40,252 bases of DNA. Source: Fibrobacterota bacterium (lineage in GTDB: Bacteria > Fibrobacterota > Chitinivibrionia > Chitinivibrionales > Chitinispirillaceae). The stretch is from positions 7,021 through 47,272 of the forward strand of contig PLTF01000011.1 of the NCBI GenBank assembly GCA_003164335.1, in the 5' to 3' direction. Position numbers and translations under genes: made by a program. Within the stretch, counting starts at the first letter, position 1. The number at the start of each line of letters is the position of its first letter. The notes beneath the pieces are model-generated. The model was not told the origin of the DNA. It saw only the letters and a program-made list of their open reading frames with translations, and searched no databases. Of the stretch, positions 34,239 through 40,252 are shown piece after piece.

Positions 34239-35515
34239 TGCGGAAGCGGGGAAACATGAAACAATATCTATTGCTGTTCGTTGCAGCGGCATGCATCCAC
34301 CTGCCGGCGTTCGCCGGGCAGCAGGCCGATTCGGCGTCTGCAGCTACGGGGTTCAAGTTCTCGGCGATAGTCGAAACGCAGGTTCAAAAGGATCTCTGGG
34401 ATGAGTTCGGCGACTCCACAACCAGATTTACATCAAATATGATTTACGGGTACCAGAAGGCTGTCGAGAATTTCTTCATGCGGGTATCCTTGATCGGGTC
34501 GTACCGGCTCAATAACCTCGAAGGCGTATTCAATATGCGGTTTTATCCTTTCTGGACACTGCAGCGGCAGATTCCGAACGCCGGATCATCTCCGGACCTT
34601 GCCTCCTATATTGACCTTATTGAGATCAACCAGGCATACATCAAAACCTTCAAGGAGTACGCTCCGCAAAAGGACCTGACGTTCGAACCCTGGTTTAAAG
34701 TCGGCCGCGACGCTATCCAGAACAGCTGCGGTCAAATTTTCGGGAATTACCTCGATCAACCTGCCGGCGGATACAATTATTCGACCGTCCCGGACACGAG
34801 TAATATCACTCCCGTCGGTCCGTTATGGAACAGAATGGTATTCGCCAACGAGATCGAGGCAGGGTTCTCGTTCAACGTTTATAATGTTGTGGGCGGCAGA
34901 ACCTCGATCATGGTCGGTGGAAACGTCAGCGACGGTAATGTCAACAATGACGGTTTATACGGGGCATTCAATTTTTACCAGGCACTGGATTCGAAATTAA
35001 GCGCCGGATTTTACCGGATATATCAGGATTTTTACTTTTTAGATAACCGTTTCCATATCGGGGGCGGCGTCAGGGATTATTCGACCACCGCGGACACGGG
35101 GAATATCCTAACAAAACTCGATTTCTTTTCGGCACAGGGTGCATTCGACGCCGTTATCATGAAGGACATGAAATTCTATACTGAATTGGCCATGCAGCGG
35201 CAGCCTCCGGAGAAAAACTTAGCAGGTATTTCCAGCGTAACTATTATTCGGCCGATCAATGCGGGCTTGACCATCCCGACCTTCGGCGTGCTCGATACGC
35301 TGGCGGTCGAGTTTGAAAATGTGGGCAAAACGTATTTCAGCAGCCAGAGCATGCGGGCTCAGGTTGCTCCGCGCACCGATCCTTCCAGGGCTCTCGCCTG
35401 GGGGATTGTCGTGCAGAAAAAAATCTGGAACAGGGTCAACCTTGCCTGGGGGTTTTACACGGCAGACAATTATGGCGATATGGCAGGCACGCTCCGGCTA
35501 TCGACGTATTTCTGA
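34238..35515 (+). CDS. Porin-like outer-membrane protein, cassette copy 1 gene B
   Basis: The 425-residue protein has a signal peptide (hydrophobic core in KQYLLLFVAAACIHLPAFA) and a porin-like pattern of amphipathic strands. It ends in Tyr-Phe, the C-terminal aromatic typical of outer-membrane barrels. The start at 34238 overlaps the gene A stop; an internal ATG at 34256, preceded by GGGG, is the alternative. The copy at 36173-37438 shares motifs such as QVQKDL, KVGRDA-type segments, NYLDQP and the C-terminal LRLSTYF. Next to GH67 it may admit oligosaccharides, but this is inference. Confidence 0.72.
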   Translation: MRKRGNMKQYLLLFVAAACIHLPAFAGQQADSASAATGFKFSAIVETQVQKDLWDEFGDSTTRFTSNMIYGYQKAVENFFMRVSLIGSYRLNNLEGVFNMRFYPFWTLQRQIPNAGSSPDLASYIDLIEINQAYIKTFKEYAPQKDLTFEPWFKVGRDAIQNSCGQIFGNYLDQPAGGYNYSTVPDTSNITPVGPLWNRMVFANEIEAGFSFNVYNVVGGRTSIMVGGNVSDGNVNNDGLYGAFNFYQALDSKLSAGFYRIYQDFYFLDNRFHIGGGVRDYSTTADTGNILTKLDFFSAQGAFDAVIMKDMKFYTELAMQRQPPEKNLAGISSVTIIRPINAGLTIPTFGVLDTLAVEFENVGKTYFSSQSMRAQVAPRTDPSRALAWGIVVQKKIWNRVNLAWGFYTADNYGDMAGTLRLSTYF

Positions 35516-35582
35516 CGGATAGGACCGGCCTTCAGGGCGCATGGGGCTTCAGCGCGATTATTAAGCGGAAGAGAGTTTGCTT

Positions 35583-36173
35583 ATGAGATTACTCAAGTTT
35601 GTCTGTATGGGCATGGCGGCACTGACGTTCGTTGTCCAGGCGCAACAAAATACCTGGTCGGTATTTTCCGTCGGTCCGGCATTGCCGCTGGGAAGCACTG
35701 CGGCTCCTACGCTTGGCGCCGGCAAAACTCTCGGCACGGGCTGGAACGGGGCATGGACATTTTTCGGGCTGCCGTTCTCGAAGTCGGGCGATGCGCTGTC
35801 GGGCCTTGGGTTCGGGGGCTCCCTGAGCTACAGCCGCTGGGTGCGCGATTCCACCCTGTCTGAAACCGTTTTCATGGGCACGCAGGCCATCGTTCGCTAT
35901 TATATTCCTCCCCTTATAAAACCGTTCGACCTGTTTGTCCAGGCCGGCGGCGGAATGCTCATCGGCGAGCACGGTTTTACCGATCCCGACACGCTCAGTC
36001 TGAACAGCCAGCCCACGAGCGTTCTTGTGACCAAAGGAATAATAAATCCCGGGGCAAGCTTCAATGTCGGCATCGACTGGGATGTTCTCGAAGTCACGCC
36101 CGCCGTGACGGTAGTATTTACAAAAGGTAAAACATCCGCCTGGTTCTCGATCAATGCGGCAATGAAGTTGTAA
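35583..36173 (+). CDS. Outer-membrane beta-barrel-like protein, cassette copy 2 gene A
   Basis: The 196-residue protein is almost identical to the 33639 gene over its mature part. Differences cluster at the signal peptide and around residues 45-50, where the first copy has a few extra residues (PPGAS versus AG). I chose the ATG at 35583 because it aligns with the first copy (MRLLKFVC versus MRVFGLVC); an in-frame TTG at 35577 precedes it. Its stop overlaps the next start as TAATG, the same coupling as copy 1. Confidence 0.7.
   Translation: MRLLKFVCMGMAALTFVVQAQQNTWSVFSVGPALPLGSTAAPTLGAGKTLGTGWNGAWTFFGLPFSKSGDALSGLGFGGSLSYSRWVRDSTLSETVFMGTQAIVRYYIPPLIKPFDLFVQAGGGMLIGEHGFTDPDTLSLNSQPTSVLVTKGIINPGASFNVGIDWDVLEVTPAVTVVFTKGKTSAWFSINAAMKL
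35637..35716 (+). repeat. 80-base exact repeat, second copy (gene A2)
   Basis: This stretch is identical to 33693-33772, and the two copies are 1944 bases apart. The high identity spans most of gene A but not gene B. Confidence 0.85.
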
Positions 36174-37438
36174 TGCAGAAGCGGGGTAAAATGAAACGAT
36201 ATATAGTGACAATCCTTGCAATGGCGGTTATCTACCTGCCTGCGTGCGCGGCCCACAGCGATTCGACCGCTGCGGCATCGCCATTCACGTTCTCGGCGAT
36301 TTTCGATGCGCAGGTTCAAAAGGACCTGTATGATGAATTCGGGGGCGCTTCCTCCACTATATTTTCGACGCCGCAGGTGTCGGGCAATCTCCAGGGCCTT
36401 CCCGAGGCTTTCAACGATTTCTGGATGCGAATAGCGTTGTTTGCAACGTACCGGTCGAAATACTTCGAAGCCGTCGCCAACCTGCGCTTCTACCCCTACT
36501 GGTCTGAGCGGGCAAAAGATAAATCCGGGGCCACCGACCTTGGATCCGCACTCGATTACCTCGAGCTCAACCGGGCATACGCCAAAGTTTTCAGGAAGTA
36601 TTCTCCGGAAAAGGACCTGGTGCTCATGCCCTGGATTAAAGTCGGCCGAGACGGCCTGCTTAACACCAACAGTGATCTGTTCGGGAACTATCTCGACCAA
36701 CCAACCGGCGGATATGGGCGGAATAATGCAAGCAATGTAATCGGTCCCTTCCTGAACAAAATTGTGTTTGCCAACGAAGCGGAGGCAGGATTCGCTTTCC
36801 ATGTTCCAGGTGGGGTCGGCGGCAAAACCTCGGTCATGATCGGCGGAAATGTCAATAATACCTTATTTTATTCGGCGCCTTACCCTATTATTTATCAGTA
36901 TCTGGATTCGAAATTGAGCGCCGGATTCTTCAGGGTTTATCAGGATCTGTATTTCACGAATAGTTCCGATGTACCGATTTTTCAAACGATCCATCTCGGC
37001 GGCGGATTCAGAAATTACCAGACTACCGTGGACTCCGGGAGTGTTCTGGTAAAAAACAATTATTTCGATGCCCAGGGCATGTTCGATATCGTAATTATGC
37101 CGGACACGAAATTCTTTACTGAAATTGCGATGCAGAAACTTGGACAGGCATCAAGTTCGGGAATCGCCCGGCCGATCAATGCGGGCGTAACCATTCCGAC
37201 CTTCGGCGTGGTTGATACGCTGGACGTTGAGTGTGAGAACGTGGCGAAAACATTTTTCAGCAACCAGAGCATGCGGGACGCTCTCGGTGCCGGGTTCAGC
37301 GCCACCACCGTCGGCTTTGCATGGGGGTTTGTGGTGCAGAAGAAATTTCTTAAAAAAGTCAACATTGCCTGGGGACTTTACACCGGAGACCAGTACGGAG
37401 ACCTGCAATCCACCCTCCGCCTATCGACGTATTTCTGA
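36173..37438 (+). CDS. Porin-like outer-membrane protein, cassette copy 2 gene B
   Basis: The 421-residue protein has a signal peptide (about 1-26, ending PACAAHS) and is a diverged paralogue of the 34238 gene. Shared motifs include FDAQVQKDLYDEFG, KVGRDGLLNT, NYLDQPTGGY, FANEAEAGFAFHV, DSKLSAGFFR and the ending LRLSTYF. Identity looks far lower than between the two gene A copies. It follows gene A directly with TAATG coupling. The substrate is unknown. Confidence 0.72.
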   Translation: MQKRGKMKRYIVTILAMAVIYLPACAAHSDSTAAASPFTFSAIFDAQVQKDLYDEFGGASSTIFSTPQVSGNLQGLPEAFNDFWMRIALFATYRSKYFEAVANLRFYPYWSERAKDKSGATDLGSALDYLELNRAYAKVFRKYSPEKDLVLMPWIKVGRDGLLNTNSDLFGNYLDQPTGGYGRNNASNVIGPFLNKIVFANEAEAGFAFHVPGGVGGKTSVMIGGNVNNTLFYSAPYPIIYQYLDSKLSAGFFRVYQDLYFTNSSDVPIFQTIHLGGGFRNYQTTVDSGSVLVKNNYFDAQGMFDIVIMPDTKFFTEIAMQKLGQASSSGIARPINAGVTIPTFGVVDTLDVECENVAKTFFSNQSMRDALGAGFSATTVGFAWGFVVQKKFLKKVNIAWGLYTGDQYGDLQSTLRLSTYF

Positions 37439-37496
37439 CGGCTGCTGCCGCCCCACGGAGCGTAATGGCATTCCTGAAAAATTTCCCCGGCATAGC

Positions 37497-38213
37497 ATGA
37501 GTGCAGACTCGCAGCAGGTTTGTGAAATTTCCGTTGGCCGGGAAGATTTGCCGAGGGTCAACAGGCGATCCGTCCTCGCGGAAATCGGTTACGGGGGCGC
37601 ACCGGCAACGGCTCATGTCGAAGAGCTCATCGACCGGCTGCTCTGCGAAGTTTCCCGGTACTGGTCCGCCATGGCCGGTTTCAGCCTCGTCAAGGTATCA
37701 TGCGATTCGGCTGGTCGCCATGGTTTTACAGCGGCGAATACTTTTTTCTCGACCGGCCGCACCATTGCCGAAGCGCTCCTGGGAGCGGACACGGCAGCGC
37801 TGTTCGTGGCCTCGGCAGGCCCGGGGATCGATGCCTGGGCAACGAAAGCGACCCGCGGCGGCGATCTCCTGGGAGCGTACGGTATCGATACCATCGGCAC
37901 GGTGATAGCCGAAGCTGCAGCGGATTTTGTCGGGTCGAAGGTCGCCGCATGGGCGGCGGATTCGGGAAGCAAAACCACGAACCGTTACAGCCCCGGTTAT
38001 TGCGGGTGGCAGGTGACCGAACAGCGGGAGCTTTTCGCGCTGCTGCCGCCGGGGTTCTGCGGCGTCAATCTGACGGATTCGTGCATGATGATTCCCCGGA
38101 AATCGGTAAGCGGCGTCATCGGCATCGGACCAGGGGTGGTCAGGAAGCCCTATGGATGTGCCGTCTGCACCGACGCACATTGTCCCCGGAGGGCACATGG
38201 AAAGCATTGCTGA
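37497..38213 (+). CDS. Stand-alone MetH activation-domain-like protein
   Basis: This 238-residue protein matches the S-adenosylmethionine-binding reactivation domain of cobalamin-dependent methionine synthase, occurring alone. The core motif RYSPGYCGWQVTEQRELFALL is followed by NLTDSCMMIPRKSVSGVIGIG. A Cys-rich tail (CAVCTDAHCPRRAHGKHC) fits the iron-sulfur or zinc-like tails of such stand-alone proteins. They are thought to reactivate oxidised corrinoid proteins in methyltransferase systems. The ATG at 37497 is chosen by homology; the open frame extends upstream through non-homologous sequence that overlaps the porin gene. It overlaps the next gene by 17 bases. Confidence 0.85.
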   Translation: MSADSQQVCEISVGREDLPRVNRRSVLAEIGYGGAPATAHVEELIDRLLCEVSRYWSAMAGFSLVKVSCDSAGRHGFTAANTFFSTGRTIAEALLGADTAALFVASAGPGIDAWATKATRGGDLLGAYGIDTIGTVIAEAAADFVGSKVAAWAADSGSKTTNRYSPGYCGWQVTEQRELFALLPPGFCGVNLTDSCMMIPRKSVSGVIGIGPGVVRKPYGCAVCTDAHCPRRAHGKHC

Positions 38214-39099
38214 TACGGTCAAGTCGGGAAGGGTTCTGATTTCAGACGGTGCCTGGGGCACATTCCTGCAAAGGAAGGGGCTGCAGCCCGGCGAATGTCC
38301 CGAAGCGTGGTGCCTGACGCACCGGCAGGATGTTCGGGCGATAGCGGCAAGCTATATCGCCGCCGGAGCCGACATGATCGAAACGAACAGTTTCGGCGCG
38401 AACCGGTTCAAGCTCGATCATTTCGGGCTCGCCGGAAGCGTCGCGGAAATCAATTATGCCGCTGCGGCCATTTCCCGCGAAGCAGCCGGAGACCGCCGGG
38501 TCATCGCCTCAGTGGGCCCGACCGGGAAACTGCTCATGATGGGCGATGTTGCCGAAGACGAACTTCGTGCGGCTTTCGGCGAACAGGCTGTCGCGCTCGA
38601 ACGGGGCGGCGCCGATGCGATCTGCATCGAGACCATGTCGGCCCTTGACGAAGCAATGGCGGCCATAAGGGCCGTCAAGGAAACGACGTCGCTTGAAACG
38701 ATCTGTACCTTTGCCTTTGAAAAAACGAAGCTGGATGAATACCGGACCATGATGGGGGTGACGCCTGCAGAAATGGCAGCGGCGCTTATAGCCGGGGGTG
38801 CCGACGTGATCGGGGCCAACTGCGGGTGCGGCTTCGAAGCCATGGTCGGGATCGTGCGGGAAATACGAACTGTCAATAAGGACATCCCGGTGCTGATCCA
38901 TGCGAATGCGGGCATGCCGGTGGTTGAAAGCGGCGAAATCGTCTATCCCTGGTCGCCGGCAGCTGCCGCCTCAGTCGTTCCGGAACTTATTGCAGCCGGC
39001 GCAAACATAATCGGCGGCTGCTGCGGGACAACCCCGGAACATATTCGGGCGCTGGCGAACGCGGTTCAGGCCTTCGATCGCCATTCTGCCGCAGGATAA
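38197..39099 (+). CDS. Homocysteine S-methyltransferase (MetH N-terminal-like)
   Basis: This 300-residue TIM-barrel protein matches the homocysteine-binding domain of MetH/BHMT. The zinc-thiolate ligands are Cys209 (GANCGCGFE) and Cys275-Cys276 (GGCCGTTPEHI). The N-terminal DGAWGTFLQRKG motif and ETNSFGAN are typical. It transfers a methyl group to homocysteine to form methionine. A GGAGG sequence 4 bases before the ATG at 38197 supports this start. It overlaps the activation-domain gene by 17 bases, so the two are coupled. It lacks the pterin and cobalamin domains of full MetH, so the donor must come from another protein, plausibly the corrinoid protein at 26529. Confidence 0.93.
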   Translation: MESIADTVKSGRVLISDGAWGTFLQRKGLQPGECPEAWCLTHRQDVRAIAASYIAAGADMIETNSFGANRFKLDHFGLAGSVAEINYAAAAISREAAGDRRVIASVGPTGKLLMMGDVAEDELRAAFGEQAVALERGGADAICIETMSALDEAMAAIRAVKETTSLETICTFAFEKTKLDEYRTMMGVTPAEMAAALIAGGADVIGANCGCGFEAMVGIVREIRTVNKDIPVLIHANAGMPVVESGEIVYPWSPAAAASVVPELIAAGANIIGGCCGTTPEHIRALANAVQAFDRHSAAG

Positions 39100-39114
39100 T
39101 GCCTTGGCATGAGA

Positions 39115-39390
39115 TCAGGTTTTTAAGATTTCGAGGGTGAATGCATCGGCAACTTCCCGGCAAAATTGGTTTGACATGATCAATCCCGCAGAGTAATTTA
39201 TAACATCAGGAGTTTCCATCGAGTTCAACCCGAAAGGGGCTATTTCTGAAACCCATTGAGTGTATTGGTACTCTAATACGGTTCCCATCGCGTTTTTTTG
39301 ATTTCGTACAACCGGCAGGCGGTTTTTATCTCGGAATGTAATCCGAACCGCCGGGATTGCAATAACGGGCGATATAAAATTTATCTTCAA
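39115..39390 (-). CDS. Doubtful small minus-strand open frame
   Basis: This open frame of 91 codons starts at TTG with no ribosome-binding site. No domain is recognised; the end (NYSAGLIMSNQFCREVADAF) looks protein-like, so it may be a decayed remnant. It nearly fills the 305-base gap between the homocysteine methyltransferase and the GH54 gene. Nothing else is seen there. Confidence 0.25.
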   Translation of the reverse strand: MKINFISPVIAIPAVRITFRDKNRLPVVRNQKNAMGTVLEYQYTQWVSEIAPFGLNSMETPDVINYSAGLIMSNQFCREVADAFTLEILKT

Positions 39391-39404
39391 TTAAGGAAAC
39401 ACGG

Positions 39405-40252
39405 ATGCGACACCCTTGTCTATGCAAAAGTTTGATCGGATTATCTGCTGTGGTGATGGTTGTCGCTTTTCATGCAGATATTTCCGCACAGCAATGTCCC
39501 TGCGACATCTATGCCGCCGGAGGAACGCCGTGTGTTGCGGCGCACAGTACGGTGCGAGCCCTTTACAGCTCGTATAACGGGCCTCTCTACCAGGTTAAGC
39601 GCAAGTCGGACGGCAAAACCAAAGATATCGGCGTCCTGACCCCGGGAGGCTTTGCCGACGCAGCTGCGCAGGACTCATTCTTAAGCGGTACAACAGGCAC
39701 CATCTCAATTATCTACGACCAGTCGCCGAAAGGCAACAACCTCAAACCCGCTCCCGGAGGCGGGGCCGCTGAAAAACCCGATTCTGCGGCAAATGCGGCT
39801 GCTCTCAAGGTATATGTCGACGGTCATCCGGTGTACGGGATCTACATGAAATCCGGGAACGGTTATAGGAACGATTCCACCTCGGGGATTGCGACCGGCG
39901 ACCAGCCTGAGGGGGAGTACATAGTGGCAAGCGGGAAGCATGTGAATGGAGGATGCTGCAATGATTATGGGAATGCTGAAACAAACGACTCGGACGACAA
40001 CGCCGGCACTATGGAAGCAATTTATATCGGAACCAACAATTGGTGGGGAAGCGGCAGCGGCAGCGGCCCCTGGGTGATGGCGGATCTTGAGAACAATCTG
40101 TTTTCCGGAGGAAAAACCGGTTTGAATTCTGCCGACTCGTCTGTCCCCTATACCTACGTCACGGCTATGGTAAAGGGCAAACCGGACACGTTTGCGATCA
40201 AGGCCGGCAATGCGGATTCCGGCAGCCTCAGGAAATGTCCCGTTTTTAGTTG
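39405..40252 (+). CDS. GH54 alpha-L-arabinofuranosidase, N-terminal part, runs off the window
   Basis: GH54 enzymes cleave terminal arabinofuranosyl side chains from arabinoxylan and related polymers. The first 282 codons are open to the window end with no stop. A signal peptide (about 1-29) precedes CPCDIYAAGGTPCVAAHST, the family's start. Further matches are NGPLYQVKR, SIIYDQSPKGNNL, the vicinal Cys184-Cys185 in GGCCNDYGNAE, and WVMADLENNLFSG, in which Glu229 is the likely nucleophile. The general-acid Asp motif would lie beyond the window. TTAAGGAA lies about 7 bases before the ATG. GH54 is best known from fungi. Next to GH67 it indicates a xylan side-chain locus. Confidence 0.9.
   Translation, partial: MRHPCLCKSLIGLSAVVMVVAFHADISAQQCPCDIYAAGGTPCVAAHSTVRALYSSYNGPLYQVKRKSDGKTKDIGVLTPGGFADAAAQDSFLSGTTGTISIIYDQSPKGNNLKPAPGGGAAEKPDSAANAAALKVYVDGHPVYGIYMKSGNGYRNDSTSGIATGDQPEGEYIVASGKHVNGGCCNDYGNAETNDSDDNAGTMEAIYIGTNNWWGSGSGSGPWVMADLENNLFSGGKTGLNSADSSVPYTYVTAMVKGKPDTFAIKAGNADSGSLRKCPVFS

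Noticed and set aside
37212-37496. Longer N-terminus for the MetH activation-domain gene
   Set aside because: The upstream frame overlaps the porin gene's coding sequence and has no homology to the family.

Overview
This is a Gram-negative chromosome segment. Evidence for an outer membrane includes the Lpt lipopolysaccharide-export genes, an LpxL-like lipid A acyltransferase, an MCE/MlaD protein and tandem signal-peptide-bearing beta-barrel proteins. Together with a glycoside hydrolase that carries a C-terminal sorting-type domain, this suggests a member of the Fibrobacterota/Chitinivibrionia or wider FCB assemblage. That placement is inference; no rRNA gene lies in the window.

Left part (about 0.25-15.2 kb, all minus strand). 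Fifteen housekeeping genes lie nearly head to tail and often overlap. In transcription order they are a PLP-binding YggS-type protein, DivIVA, a DUF167 protein, purine nucleoside phosphorylase, a eukaryote-like isoleucyl-tRNA synthetase, an LpxL-like acyltransferase, LptC (as a lipoprotein), RmuC, a long LptA/OstA-like protein, LptB, sigma-54, lipoyl synthase, the hibernation factor HPF, an MlaD-like protein and HPr. The run mixes envelope assembly with translation, purine salvage, sigma-54 and PTS regulation.

Central part (15.3-26.1 kb). Two adjacent P-loop ATPases of the STAND/archaeal-ATPase type look AT-richer than their surroundings and have a clear sigma-70 promoter embedded in palindromes. 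They sit beside a small four-helix membrane protein. Next come a small PC4-like protein between two intrinsic terminators, then rpoD and dnaG. A divergent region with a G-quadruplex motif and strong hairpins separates dnaG from a TMTC-like membrane glycosyltransferase with TPRs and a SEC-C zinc protein.

Right part (26.5-40.25 kb, mostly plus strand). This is an accessory region. It holds a corrinoid protein and a URO-D-type methyltransferase, a second TMTC-like gene on the minus strand, and a secreted GH67 alpha-glucuronidase. Two tandem copies of a two-gene outer-membrane cassette follow, then a stand-alone MetH reactivation-domain protein overlapping a homocysteine S-methyltransferase. The window ends inside a GH54 alpha-L-arabinofuranosidase. 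GH67 and GH54 remove the (4-O-methyl)glucuronate and arabinose side chains of xylan. The methyltransferase pieces equal a methionine synthase split into modules, with a URO-D enzyme in place of the pterin domain. My main hypothesis is that the locus couples xylan side-chain removal to corrinoid-dependent transfer of a methyl group, possibly from 4-O-methylglucuronate, to homocysteine. No tRNA, rRNA, CRISPR array, insertion sequence or phage gene was seen.
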